Below are positions 48,532 to 58,026 of a DNA stretch of 64,000 nucleotides, piece by piece. Every line of letters begins with the position of its first letter. Position 1 is the first letter of the stretch. Where the stretch lies: assembly GCF_000739655.1 (NCBI RefSeq), contig NZ_BATR01000168.1, forward strand, positions 1 to 64,000, read 5' to 3'. The position numbers were made by a program, and so were the translations under genes. Under the pieces are notes generated by a model that was not told where the DNA came from, searched no databases, and saw only the letters and a program-made list of their open reading frames with translations. Origin of the DNA: Verrucomicrobium sp. BvORR106. Its GTDB lineage: Bacteria > Verrucomicrobiota > Verrucomicrobiia > Verrucomicrobiales > Verrucomicrobiaceae.

Positions 48532-48717
48532 CCGCCCCTTCCGGCACGCGGAAGTTGACCGCATCCGCCGGTTCTCACTCAGCCAGCATTCGGGGCGGGA
48601 TCATTCGTGATCCCGCCCCATTTCTTTCGGATGAGACGGAACCCCTCCCACGGGAGCCTGCGCCTCGCGCTCCCATCCAGAAGGGACCAGCCGTCCCGCG
48701 GCACGCGATACAGGGAT

Positions 48718-49305
48718 ATGAAAGACGAACTTCCATCTCCCCTCAATGAGCTCCCGGAAAAGGCCGGAGAAATCGCCCAGCAGGCGTCCACCGCCACCCG
48801 CGAGGCCCTCGCCACCGCCCGGGACCGGGCAGGAGCAGCCCTGGCCACCGCCCGGGAAAAGACCAACGAGGCCATGCATGTGGCACGTGATCGCGCGTCA
48901 GAGGCCTACGGCGTAGCCCGCGAACGCACCCAGCAGGCCCTGCACACCGCCAAGGACAAGACGAACGAAGCCCTGACCCACAGCGGCAACTATGTGAAGG
49001 AGAACCCCATTCCCGCGCTCTTGGGCGCCCTGGCCGTAGGCATCGTGGTGGGGGTCCTCATCAGCCGCAAGGAAGAGGAGCGCACCTTCCGCCAGCGCTT
49101 TGCTGAAGATCCTGTCAATACCGCACGAGGTGCCGTTTTCGCCGCCTTGGCCCCCATTGCCGAAAAGCTGCACGATCAGTATGATATGGCCCGCTCCGGT
49201 GCACAACATGCTGTCGACAGGATCAACACGCGCCAGAACCGGCGGGCGGTGGACGATATCCTCTCCCAGGCCCGTCGCACCGCCAGCCAGTTCAAGTTCT
49301 GGTAG
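48718..49305 (+). CDS. Helical-repeat membrane-anchored protein (DUF883/LEA-like)
   Basis: 195 residues from the ATG at 48718. Residues 15-85 consist of 11-residue amphipathic repeats (ATREALATARDRAG, ATAREKTNEAMHVARDRASE, ARERTQQALHTAKDKTNEA), as in LEA or apolipoprotein-like proteins. One membrane helix (about 95-115, ALLGALAVGIVVGVLIS) follows in the ElaB/YqjD manner (YVKENPIPALLG). The rest is helical and basic. Such proteins may tether ribosomes or other partners to the membrane or protect it under stress; the true role is unknown. A second related small gene follows after 61 bases. Confidence 0.75.
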   Translation: MKDELPSPLNELPEKAGEIAQQASTATREALATARDRAGAALATAREKTNEAMHVARDRASEAYGVARERTQQALHTAKDKTNEALTHSGNYVKENPIPALLGALAVGIVVGVLISRKEEERTFRQRFAEDPVNTARGAVFAALAPIAEKLHDQYDMARSGAQHAVDRINTRQNRRAVDDILSQARRTASQFKFW

Positions 49306-49366
49306 TCGCGACATCGTCATCTGGCACCCACTCGTCTGATTCAATCCATTCCATCTCATCCCAGTT

Positions 49367-49741
49367 ATGAGCCTTCCCCAATCTTCCCTTCAGCCTGAGT
49401 CCGTGTTGAAGTCCATCGACCGCGGCGTGACCGGCTTCCTGAATGAAGCCCAGGACACGGTGCGACGGCAGTACGCCGAAGTCGAGGACACTGTGCGCCG
49501 GTCCCCGGCAGCATCCCTTGCTACCGCAGTAGCCGTGGGCTACTTCCTGCACCGATTGCCGCTCCGGGCGATCATCAATGCCAACCTTCGGATCGTCTCC
49601 GCCCTGGCTCCACCGGCCCTCTTCCTCTTTGGCGCTGCCAAGGTGTATGAAATGGTCAAAGAAGAGTCCGAGGCCGCCCGACTGCGGAGGGAGTTCGACC
49701 TCAACTCCTCCCCAACCGCTGCGCCGCCCTATGTGGACTGA
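49367..49741 (+). CDS. Small membrane protein linked to the preceding helical protein
   Basis: 124 residues. A charged helix (DTVRRQYAEVEDTVRRSPAA) is followed by two hydrophobic segments (about 50-63 and 74-93, NLRIVSALAPPALFLFGAA) and a charged tail. The pattern is like a membrane-anchored DUF883-type protein. It is 61 bases downstream of the 11-mer repeat protein and ends in a strong terminator, so the pair forms a two-gene unit. Confidence 0.65.
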   Translation: MSLPQSSLQPESVLKSIDRGVTGFLNEAQDTVRRQYAEVEDTVRRSPAASLATAVAVGYFLHRLPLRAIINANLRIVSALAPPALFLFGAAKVYEMVKEESEAARLRREFDLNSSPTAAPPYVD

Positions 49742-49764
49742 GTAATTCTAAAACTATCCGCCTC

Positions 49765-49811
49765 GCCTCCTTTTTCGCTCCTCTGTTGGAGCGAGGAAAG
49801 GAGGCTTTTTT
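49765..49811 (+). terminator. Strong intrinsic terminator
   Basis: GCCTCCTTT and TCGCTCC pair with GGAGCGA and AAAGGAGGC, followed by six T residues. It ends the two-gene unit before the repeat cluster. Confidence 0.92.
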
Positions 49812-49817
49812 ATGATT

Positions 49818-49913
49818 CTGCAACACCATCAACACCCTATTTCCAAGTTACGCCAAGAAAGACCCCCTGCATTTCTCCGTGAACCTCCCAAAAGGGTGTT
49901 GATGGTGTTGCAG
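49818..49913. repeat. 96-bp palindrome, copy A
   Basis: Arms of 21 bp (ending in CACCCT on the left and starting AGGGTG on the right) are perfect reverse complements. They flank a 54-base spacer beginning ATTTCCAAGTTACGCC. Confidence 0.9.
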
Positions 49914-50109
49914 AGAGACAAATCCCCCTGATGTCTCACACGGTGACGTCTTGTTTCACCTGCCATATCCTCAACTACCACTTCGCCCCCCACCGGTCTT
50001 TGACCACCAACCGTCCAGCGCCAGTGTAGTTGACGACGTGAGGAGACACTAACTTCCCGGTCTATGGCAGGTGCAGCCGATGAATGATCCATCCGCCCAA
50101 CGCTCTTTC

Positions 50110-50204
50110 CTGCAACACCATCAACACCCTATTTCCAAGTTACGACAAGAAAGACCCCTGCATTTCTCGGTGAACTTCCCAAAAGGGTGTTGATGGTGTT
50201 GCAG
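50110..50204. repeat. 95-bp palindrome, copy B
   Basis: Same arms as copy A, perfect; the spacer differs at a few positions and is one base shorter. Confidence 0.9.
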
Positions 50205-50588
50205 TGAGACAAATCCCCCTGATGTCTCACACGGTGACGTCTTGTTTCGCCTGCCATATCCTCACCTTCGCTGCCACGCGGGGCCGGAGACCCCGCTTCC
50301 TTTATTCCGCAGCCAAATCATCTGATAGCTTGTTTCCTGGTACAGGAGGCGGGGGTTCCCAGCCCCGCTCAGTCGAACGTCTCTTGACGTAGCGTCCCCT
50401 GATACCTGGCCATACGTGCAGCGTGGGGAAGGCTGTGACCCGAAGAGGTGTACTACCAAATCCCACACCCACCAGTCTTTGACCACCATCCGCCCAGCGC
50501 CAGTGTAGTTGACGACGTGAGGAGACACTAACTTCCCGGTCTACGGCAGGTGCAGCCGATGAATGATCCATCCGCCCAACGCTCTTTC

Positions 50589-50684
50589 CTGCAACACCAT
50601 CAACACCCTATTTACAGGTTACGCCAAGAAAGCCCCCCTGCATTTCTCGGTGAACTTCCCAAGAGGGTGTTGAGGGTGTTGCAG
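50589..50684. repeat. 96-bp palindrome, copy C
   Basis: Same element with one mismatch in the right arm (TGAGGG for TGATGG) and a few spacer changes. Confidence 0.9.
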
Positions 50685-51069
50685 TGAGACAAATCCCCCT
50701 GATGTCTCACCCGGTGACGGTCTTGTTTCACCTGCGATGTCCTCACCTTCGCTGCCACTCGGGGCCGGAGACCCCGCCTCCTTTATTCCGCAGCCAAGTC
50801 ATCTGATAGCTTGTTTCCTGATACAGGAGGCCGGGGTTCCCAGCCCCGCTCAGCCGAACGTCTTTTGACGTAGCGTCCCCTAATACCTGGCCATCCGTGC
50901 AGCGGGGGGAAGGCTGTGACCTGAAGACATGTACTACCAAATCACACCCCCACCGGTCTTTGACCACCAACCGCCCAGCGCCAGTGTAGTTGACGACGTG
51001 AGGAGACACTGACTTCCCGGTCTATGGCAGGTGCAGCCGATGAATGATCCCTCCGCCCAACACTCTTTC

Positions 51070-51165
51070 CTGCAACACCATCAACACCCTATTTCCAAGT
51101 TACGCCAAGAAAGACCCCCTGCATTTCTCGGTGAACTACCAAAAAGGGTGTTGATGGTGTTGCAG
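51070..51165. repeat. 96-bp palindrome, copy D
   Basis: Perfect arms; the spacer is nearly identical to copy A apart from its right end. Confidence 0.9.
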
Positions 51166-51407
51166 TGAGACAAATCCCCCTGATGTCTCAGCCGGTGACG
51201 TCTTGTTTCACCTGCGATGTCCTCACCTTCGCTGCCACGCGGGGCCGGAGACCCCGCTCAGTCGAAGTTCTTCCTCGAAGAGGATATGGCCACAATCCCA
51301 GACAACATCCGCTTTCCCTCCCACCGTCTTCAACGCCTCCATGTCGCTCCAATGCGATGGGGCACGAATGTCTGGTTGAACCTCACGAAGCCCCACGCTG
51401 ACTGAGG

Positions 51408-51447
51408 TTCCCGGCAAGATGCCGGGAACAGCACGCAAGATGCGTGC
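51408..51447. repeat. Twin hairpins with identical AAGAT loops
   Basis: TTCCCGGC-AAGAT-GCCGGGAA is followed after two bases by GCACGC-AAGAT-GCGTGC. The pair is typical of a REP-like doublet. Confidence 0.8.
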
Positions 51448-51591
51448 GCTCCCTGGCTTCTCCGACAGAGATCATTTTGAGAACACCCCGGGACAGGAGC
51501 ACCCTCGCTCCTGCCCACATGCCACGTGCTGACGTGCCGGTCTCCAGCGCTGTCTACAAACTCTGTCCCGGCAACGGTGTCACCACCGCCC

Positions 51592-53427
51592 CTATTGCGT
51601 ACCGAAGAAGCCTCCCAGCTTCCGGATGCGGGTGGGGTGGCGGAGTTTCCGCAGGGCTTTGGCCTCGATCTGGCGAATGCGCTCGCGCGTCACGTGGAAC
51701 TGGCGTCCCACTTCCTCCAGAGTACGGCCGCTGCCGTCCACCAGGCCGAAGCGCTGTTCCAGCACGGCCCGCTCACGGTCAGTGAGGCTGTCGAGCACGT
51801 CCTTGAGTTTGTCGCGGAGCAGATTCATCGCCGTCAGCTCCATGGGGCTGACGCTGGTGTTATCCTCAATGAAATCGCCAAATTCAGTGTCGCCGTCGCT
51901 ATCGCCCACCTTGGTCTGCAGGGACACCGGCTGCTGGCTCATGCGCAGCACCGCGTTCACGCGTTCCACGGGCAGGTGGATCTCTTCAGCGATCTCATCC
52001 GGAGTCGGGTCACGACCCAACTCCTGCACCAACTGCTTCTGCACGCGCAACAGCTTGTTGATGGTATCGATCATGTGGACCGGGATGCGGATGGTCCGCG
52101 CCTGGTCGGCAATGCTGCGGGTGATGGCCTGACGGATCCACCAGGTGGCGTAGGTGCTGAACTTGTAGCCGCGTTTGTACTCGAACTTCTCCACGGCACG
52201 CATGAGGCCCATGTTGCCTTCCTGAATGAGGTCGAGGAATGACAGGCCGCGGTTCGTGTACTTCTTCGCGATGGAGATCACGAGGCGCAGGTTGGCCTCC
52301 ACCATCTCCGTCTTGGCCTTGGTGGATTCCTTGCTCCACTGGATGGTTTCTGCCACCAGACGGCGGTACTCCTCGGGCGTGACCCAGGCGTGAAGCTCAA
52401 ACTCCTCCAGTGCCTTCTGCACATCGGGGTTGTTCGCAGAGCGGGAGGCTTCGATCTCGATCTGGTCCAGCTCCGTCATGCGCTGGCGCAGCACAGCGAT
52501 GAGGTCCTCATTCGTCTTCTGCTTGAAGTAGAATTTGGCGCAGAGCTTGATCAGGCTGGACTTCGTCTGCTCAAAGGCATCCTTGAGCGACTGCCTCTGC
52601 TTGGCGCTGGCCGACATCAAGGCGCGATACTGATCATTGGCCTTGGTGATGTCATCACGCACCTGGTCACAGACCTGGCGCAGTTTCTTGAAATAGCTGT
52701 CGCGGTCTTCGATCTGGCGATCCAGCACCAGCTTGTCGAAGCGCTCCGTACCGCTGGCGAGGGCATCGCCCAGGTGCAGGTACTCGGTGGCAATGAAGCC
52801 GATGTTTTGCAGGCAAGACTGCAGGTGGCTCTCCGCCTTTTCAATGCGCTTGGAGATGCCAATTTCCTGATCCCGGGTGAGCAGGGGCACCGCGCCCATC
52901 TGCTTCAAGTACATGCGCACAGGGTCATCCAGCATGTCCAGCTGCCCGTCCTCGCGCTCTTCGACGACGGTGTCCTCGTCATCCGAGGCAGCGGCACGCT
53001 TGGTCTTCACTCGATCCACCTGGGTGGGTTCGATGACTTCAATCTCCAGACTGCGCAGGCGAATGAGAATCTCATCCATCAACTCAGCCGTGACGAAGCC
53101 ATTGGGCAGGCTCTCGTTGAAGTCGTCAAAGGTCAGGTAATCCTGCTCCTTGGCCAGACGGATCAAGTAGCGGAGTTTCTCCTGAATCTCCGGGGCGTTG
53201 ATGTCATCGTGCTGGGGCGGCGGCGGTTCAGCCGGACGCGAAGACTTGGGTGGACGTCCACGACGACGTTTACCGTTGACTTGAACGGGGGCCGGGGGTG
53301 GAGCCGCTGAACCATCCGGCAAAGGATGTTTCCGAGGACGACCACGACGACGGCGATGCGGGGTCGGTGAAACCGATGTTGCACCCTCGTTCAAATCCGT
53401 ATGCTGGGGGTTTGCAGATGCACTCAT
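51592..53427 (-). CDS. rpoD: Primary sigma factor with N-terminal AT-hook-like motifs
   Basis: Housekeeping sigma-70 of RNA polymerase. 611 residues from the ATG at 53425-53427. Region 1.2 has [16 protein letters not shown], region 2 [17 protein letters not shown], region 3 [12 protein letters not shown], and region 4.2 [19 protein letters not shown]. The first 65 residues are unusual: two Arg-Gly-Arg-Pro cores (28-31 and 56-59) inside basic runs ([22 protein letters not shown]) look like AT-hooks, which bind the minor groove of AT-rich DNA. It follows dnaG by 195 bases, the classic dnaG-rpoD order. The frame is open to 53460 only with a TTG start. Confidence 0.95.
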   Translation of the reverse strand: MSASANPQHTDLNEGATSVSPTPHRRRRGRPRKHPLPDGSAAPPPAPVQVNGKRRRGRPPKSSRPAEPPPPQHDDINAPEIQEKLRYLIRLAKEQDYLTFDDFNESLPNGFVTAELMDEILIRLRSLEIEVIEPTQVDRVKTKRAAASDDEDTVVEEREDGQLDMLDDPVRMYLKQMGAVPLLTRDQEIGISKRIEKAESHLQSCLQNIGFIATEYLHLGDALASGTERFDKLVLDRQIEDRDSYFKKLRQVCDQVRDDITKANDQYRALMSASAKQRQSLKDAFEQTKSSLIKLCAKFYFKQKTNEDLIAVLRQRMTELDQIEIEASRSANNPDVQKALEEFELHAWVTPEEYRRLVAETIQWSKESTKAKTEMVEANLRLVISIAKKYTNRGLSFLDLIQEGNMGLMRAVEKFEYKRGYKFSTYATWWIRQAITRSIADQARTIRIPVHMIDTINKLLRVQKQLVQELGRDPTPDEIAEEIHLPVERVNAVLRMSQQPVSLQTKVGDSDGDTEFGDFIEDNTSVSPMELTAMNLLRDKLKDVLDSLTDRERAVLEQRFGLVDGSGRTLEEVGRQFHVTRERIRQIEAKALRKLRHPTRIRKLGGFFGTQ

Positions 53428-53622
53428 GAAGCCGGAAGCGGGAGAATCTTCTGGAGGCAAGAGCTACGGTCAAGGAATCTTTGTGCTGTTGAGGAAAGCC
53501 TTTAGCCAACTGAGGGGCTAAAAGGTTCATTTTCGCCCTATAATCACCTACTGGGGGCAAATGAGGCCAGTTCTGAAGATCGGCGGATGATGCAAAACCT
53601 GAAATTCATCAGCCAGATTCAC

Positions 53623-55485
53623 TCAGTAATCCTGCTTGCTGGGCAGTTGAGCACGTCGAACGCCGATCTCCCCCTTCAAACGGATCACCTCTTCCTGCAT
53701 CCGGATGACGTCCTCCTTGGGCAATCCCGGTTGGCGGAGTCGGGTGGTCAGGTTCTGATAGAGGTTCTCCAGCCCCTGAAACTCGATGTGCTGGAGAGTT
53801 TGGTGGGCGGTCTCGGTGGAAACTCGTTGGGGAGGCTCTGCCACGACGCGGCTGAAGGCACGCTCCTCTGCGGGGGTCAACGTGGCGAGAAAGGCGCTCA
53901 ACCCGCCGGCGGTGGAGAGGTCTGACTGGGATTTGAAGATGAGCTCCAGCAATTCACAGCCTGGCACCGCCGCCAGAGCCTCCAGCTGCGCATGCGTGCG
54001 AATGAGCTCCAAGACCTCCGTCGACGTCACGGCCAGGCGAATGAGCTGCCGGGCGTGCGGGTGGGGCGGAGGCAACTCCGCCTCTGCGGGCCCGTCGGAG
54101 GCGCCAGATGCCCCGTTCCCGCCGTTCTTTCCTGCTGCCGCCTTCTGCTGCTGCTGGTTGGCGATGGATTTAGCCAGCCGTGCCACCTGCTTGCGGAAAT
54201 CGGACTCCAGGATATTGAGCCGCACACAGACCTTCTGGATGGCGGCGTCCCGGGCGATGTTGTTGTCCAGCAGCTGGATCATGGTGGCCATGTCTCCGGC
54301 AAACCGCGTCTTCTCCCGGGTCTCCGCCATGTTCCGGGTGGAGGAGGCATAGTCGATCATGTGATCGAAGAAATCCCGGGCATCGTCCAGCTTGGCCTGG
54401 AAGGCCTGAGGGCCCTCCTTCCGGATCAGTGAATCCGGGTCCTCCCCTTGCGGCAGAGGTGCCACCTTCACGACCAGCCCGGTGGGGGCCAGGATGTGAA
54501 AGGCGCGCTCGGCGGCCTTGTACCCAGCATTGTCCGAGTCAAAACAGAGCACTACCTCCTCAGCATGCCGCTTGAGCATGCGAGCGTGGAACTCAGTGAA
54601 GGCGGTGCCCAGCGGAGCGACCACGTTCTCGAACCCGCTCTCAAACGCCATGATCATGTCGATCTGCCCCTCGCAGACCACAGCGCGGTTCGCCTTGATG
54701 ATGGCGCGCTTGGACTTGTCGAGGCCGAAGAGGACCTTGCTCTTGTTGAAGAGCATGGTCTCCGGCGAGTTCAGGTACTTTGCAGCCTTGGCATTGGAGT
54801 CCAGCAGGCGACCGCTGAAGGCGATGACCTCCCCGTAGTCATTGCGGATGGGGAACATCAACCGATGCCGAAACCGCGCATAAATCTGCCCACCGCGCCC
54901 CGAGTCCTCATCGCCACGGGCCAGGATGCCACCGGCCACCAGCAGATTTTCCGTGTATTTGTGCTCATCCGCCCACTTCATCAGCATGGGGGTGGAGGCG
55001 GGAGCGTAGCCCATTTCCCAGGACTTGGCGGTCGCCGCATTGATGCCGCGAGACTTCAAATAGGCGCGAGCCTCCTCCGCGACCTGCCCTTTCATCAGCA
55101 GGAGGTGGAACCAGGCCGAGATGTCCTTGTGGAGCTTGACCAGGCCATTGCGGATCTTGGCCGCGCGCTCTGCATTGGCGTCCCACACCTCTTCCTGGAT
55201 GCGAATTCCGGCCGAGTCGGCCAGGCGTTTCACCGCATCCATGAACTGCAGGCCGTCATGCTCCATGACGAACCGGATCGCTGTGCCCCCTGCCCCACAG
55301 CCAAAGCAATGGTAGGACCCGCGCGCGGGATTCACATAGAACGAGGGGGTCTTCTCCCCGTGGAACGGGCACAGACCCCGCCAGTTCGTCCCCACCCGGC
55401 GTAGCTTCACATAGCGCCCCACGAGATCCACGATGTCCGTGGCCGCGAGCACTTGTTGAAGCGTTTCTTCAGGGATTCGAGCCAT
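53623..55485 (-). CDS. dnaG: DNA primase
   Basis: Makes RNA primers for DNA replication with the DnaB helicase. 620 residues, normal length. The CHC2 zinc finger is GLCPFHGEKTPSF with YHCFGCGAGG. The Toprim core has VVCEGQIDMIMA and LCFDSDNAGYKA. The C-terminal helicase-binding region has a low-complexity Gly/Ala insert (QQQQKAAAGKNGGNGASGAS). It is the first gene of the dnaG-rpoD pair, which in many bacteria forms the macromolecular synthesis operon. rpsU is not seen upstream. Confidence 0.96.
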   Translation of the reverse strand: MARIPEETLQQVLAATDIVDLVGRYVKLRRVGTNWRGLCPFHGEKTPSFYVNPARGSYHCFGCGAGGTAIRFVMEHDGLQFMDAVKRLADSAGIRIQEEVWDANAERAAKIRNGLVKLHKDISAWFHLLLMKGQVAEEARAYLKSRGINAATAKSWEMGYAPASTPMLMKWADEHKYTENLLVAGGILARGDEDSGRGGQIYARFRHRLMFPIRNDYGEVIAFSGRLLDSNAKAAKYLNSPETMLFNKSKVLFGLDKSKRAIIKANRAVVCEGQIDMIMAFESGFENVVAPLGTAFTEFHARMLKRHAEEVVLCFDSDNAGYKAAERAFHILAPTGLVVKVAPLPQGEDPDSLIRKEGPQAFQAKLDDARDFFDHMIDYASSTRNMAETREKTRFAGDMATMIQLLDNNIARDAAIQKVCVRLNILESDFRKQVARLAKSIANQQQQKAAAGKNGGNGASGASDGPAEAELPPPHPHARQLIRLAVTSTEVLELIRTHAQLEALAAVPGCELLELIFKSQSDLSTAGGLSAFLATLTPAEERAFSRVVAEPPQRVSTETAHQTLQHIEFQGLENLYQNLTTRLRQPGLPKEDVIRMQEEVIRLKGEIGVRRAQLPSKQDY

Positions 55486-55566
55486 GCGCCAAGCGTCAGC
55501 TTCGACGATACAAACTCCGTCAGCAAGTTGTCACAAAAAGTCTCCGTCGAAAATCGACCTGCCCGC

Positions 55567-56058
55567 CTACCGCCTGCCCCGTTTGTGCTTCCCCTTCCCC
55601 GCCTGCTGGCCTCGCCCGCCGTCGCCGTCCTCCAGGGCATCCGCCACGGCTCCCTGAATGGGGCGCGGTCCATCGCCGCCGAGCTTTTCATCCAGCACCT
55701 CCAGCCGCTGAATGAGATCTGCCAGATGCTTCCGGGGATACGGCCCACCCGCCGCCGCGCAGAAATGAGTGCGACAGCCGAAGGGGCGATGCTGGTAGAT
55801 CATGCAGCGGCCGTTCTGCCCCAGCAGCGGGCAGGCTCCATCCCCATTGGGACGCACCGGCAGCTTCTTCCGTCCACTGGCCCGCACACCGATCGCGGCG
55901 TACCGGGCCTCCCCCAGCGTGAGCATGGGAGTCCGGCCTGTGAGGTGAAACTGGCAGCACTCCGTGAGCATGCTGCACTGTCGCTCCAAGGGACGCGCCT
56001 CCACAGCCGCATAAATGGCGGCCATTTCAGCTCGAACTTCAGCATCGGACAGAGACAT
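55567..56058 (-). CDS. YkgJ-family cysteine-cluster protein
   Basis: 163 residues. The pattern Cys-x5-CysCys (CSMLTECC), then DGACPLLGQNGRCMIYQHRP, then FGCRTHFC is the YkgJ metal-binding cluster, which may hold zinc or an iron-sulfur cluster. The tail is basic (GKGKHKRGRR). Function is unknown. It precedes dnaG by 81 bases on the same strand and may be co-transcribed with it. Confidence 0.85.
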   Translation of the reverse strand: MSLSDAEVRAEMAAIYAAVEARPLERQCSMLTECCQFHLTGRTPMLTLGEARYAAIGVRASGRKKLPVRPNGDGACPLLGQNGRCMIYQHRPFGCRTHFCAAAGGPYPRKHLADLIQRLEVLDEKLGGDGPRPIQGAVADALEDGDGGRGQQAGKGKHKRGRR

Positions 56059-56126
56059 TCACGCACGCTACCCCAGATCCTCCAAACCGCCACCCCCTTA
56101 TCCCTTGCCCCTCTTCCCTTATCCCT

Positions 56127-57854
56127 TCACTTAAAAACCGTATCCACCCCCATGGCACTGTCCTTGGCGAAGCTCGGGATCCATTGCGGCCGACGTCGCG
56201 AGACCACCCGGAAGATGAGCGAGAGCGTGTGCAGGGTGAGCAATCGATCCAGCAACCGGTAGCCGCGCTGCCGACGCATGAGCAGCTGGAAAGCCCAGCC
56301 GAGGTAGCGGGCCTTCACCCAGAAGGGCTTGAAGTCCATCTTCACCCGGTAGCGATGTCGCTCGCCGCCTTTGGGGTACTTCGCCTTGTACGCCTTCTTG
56401 GTCGCCCGCAGGCGGGCTTCGATCTCGGCGCAGAACGGCTGGAAGTAGTACTCCCGGGCCAGAGCCAGAATGTTGAACGTGTCAGCCATGTACTCGATGT
56501 CCCCCACTGGCATCCCGCACTCCGCCGCCAGCCCCTTCATCTGCTCCAGTTTCTGCTGGCACAGTTTGGTGGTGCGCAGGCAGGCCTCCTTGTCCTGCAC
56601 GAAGTAGCCCAGCACCTTCTTCACCGAGTGGCTGATGAAGATGTTGTGCCAGTACACCTGGAGGATGGGCGGGATGCGCACCCGGCGGAAAAAGAGCTTC
56701 TGCCTTGCGAACTCCTCCACATAGAGCAGCTCGTGGATGACTGTGTCGGACAGCCGCAGGAGTTCCAGCAGGGAGCGCCAGTGGGGCAAGCCCTTGAGCT
56801 GGGCAAAGTCCCGCACCGCCTCCTCCACCAGTTGCCGATCCTTGAAGGTCCGGATGGTCACAAAGGTGTTCAGTTCCGTCCAGACGGCCCGGTCCTCCAG
56901 CAGGGCAAGGCGTCGGAAGGGCACCCACCCGCCGGTCTGGCACCAGACCATGATGCCCACCAGGTTCTCCGCCTGATCCAGCTCCCTCGCGTACCGCTCA
57001 TAGTCCCACCCTGTGAAGCTGGGGTACTCCCCGCAGCCCTCGTACTCCCGCCGGGTCTGGAGCTCGATGATCTTCCTCACCCGGGTGCGGAAGAAGTTCT
57101 TGTTGAGCGGCAGGTAGCGGAAGAAGTCACTCTCGCCGAACTTCATGGAGACGATGAGCGAGGGGCTGTCCACCACGCCCTTCAGCACCGTCACAAAGGT
57201 GCCCCGGTGCCACATGAGATCCCCGATCCGGTAAGCCCCCACCGTCCACGTGCGGAAGACGAGCTGTCTTCCGTGCTTCTCAAACACTGGCAGCAGGGTT
57301 TTGAGGAAGCGGTTCACCTGCTCCGGCCGCTTCAGGTAGAGCTCACTGCGAAACTCCCCCTGCACGTCCGTGGCGTCAGACTCTCCGATCCGCAGAATCA
57401 CACCCGCCACCTGGGGAAAATCCCGGAGAAAGCCATCCAGCAGCTCCGCCAGGAAGCGCTCCACCGTCCAGCGCAGCCGGGCAATCTGCTCCCGCACCGC
57501 CGGGGTGGAACTGAAAACGTCCATGGTGAAATAGACCTGCAGTCCATGCCGCTGCGCGATCTCCATGCACTGGATGAACTCCGCCCGCCAGCGGCTGATC
57601 CGGGCCCGGGTATCCAGTTCATACCAGGCGTGGTCCGCCAGGTGGGTGGCATCATCCAGAGACACCGCGTTGTACCCCATCGCTGCCGCCCGGGCGCAGA
57701 AGACGTCCAGATCCGCCCGGATCTGCTCCCACTGCGCCCCGCTCTCGGGACCGTCCAGCTTCAGATGCTCAAAGGGGATCTTCGACCAGTTGATGGTCCG
57801 TCGGGGGTACCCGCGGAAAAAAGGGCCGATGGCATCGATGAGGAAGAGGTTCAT
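56127..57854 (-). CDS. Large TIM-barrel-like protein, possibly glycosidase-related
   Basis: 575 residues from the ATG at 57852-57854 (MNLFLIDAIGPFF). The N-terminal half looks like a TIM barrel: MGYNAVSLDDATHLAD, HGLQVYFTMDVFSS, FPQVAGVILRIGESDATDVQ, RQLVFRTWTVGAYRIGD. The Glu in RIGES and Asp in FTMD are possible acid residues. The second half is helical and ends in a long basic region (KAYKAKYPKGGERHRYRVKM). No signal peptide is seen. It recalls alpha-glucuronidase or related GH families, but I cannot assign one. It is divergent from a UbiA-type gene, and the two may act in the same surface-glycan pathway. Confidence 0.5.
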   Translation of the reverse strand: MNLFLIDAIGPFFRGYPRRTINWSKIPFEHLKLDGPESGAQWEQIRADLDVFCARAAAMGYNAVSLDDATHLADHAWYELDTRARISRWRAEFIQCMEIAQRHGLQVYFTMDVFSSTPAVREQIARLRWTVERFLAELLDGFLRDFPQVAGVILRIGESDATDVQGEFRSELYLKRPEQVNRFLKTLLPVFEKHGRQLVFRTWTVGAYRIGDLMWHRGTFVTVLKGVVDSPSLIVSMKFGESDFFRYLPLNKNFFRTRVRKIIELQTRREYEGCGEYPSFTGWDYERYARELDQAENLVGIMVWCQTGGWVPFRRLALLEDRAVWTELNTFVTIRTFKDRQLVEEAVRDFAQLKGLPHWRSLLELLRLSDTVIHELLYVEEFARQKLFFRRVRIPPILQVYWHNIFISHSVKKVLGYFVQDKEACLRTTKLCQQKLEQMKGLAAECGMPVGDIEYMADTFNILALAREYYFQPFCAEIEARLRATKKAYKAKYPKGGERHRYRVKMDFKPFWVKARYLGWAFQLLMRRQRGYRLLDRLLTLHTLSLIFRVVSRRRPQWIPSFAKDSAMGVDTVFK

Positions 57855-58026
57855 TATGCGGACGTTGCCACCCAGCAATACCGCCCGGCCTCCGCAATGG
57901 AAAGCGCTCGCTGCGCCGGAACGCTGACGAAATCGTCACCGCCGGAGCCACCATGTGCCACTTTCACACCTCACTGGGCGGAACTCAGCCCGCATTTCAC
58001 ATTTCCTCATTGCTCCGGCCTGCTTT

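Larger units (their letters stand above)
49818..51281. repeat. Tandem array of ~480-bp units carrying palindromes
   Basis: Three full or partial units (start-to-start distances 292, 479 and 481 bases) repeat almost without change, and a fourth partial unit follows. Each unit holds a 95-96-bp palindrome, a GCGGGG/CCCCGC hairpin or two, and a common tail with CAGTGTAGTTGACGACGTGA. The first unit lacks about 190 bases. Open frames here are repeated and not gene-like. No other function is visible between 49812 and 51591. Confidence 0.9.

Noticed and set aside
49818-51281. CRISPR-like array
   Set aside because: Units are about 480 bp and nearly identical throughout; there are no short repeats with unique spacers and no cas genes.
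51217-51405. 62-residue open frame after the fourth palindrome
   Set aside because: Begins within repeated DNA and has no recognisable protein features.
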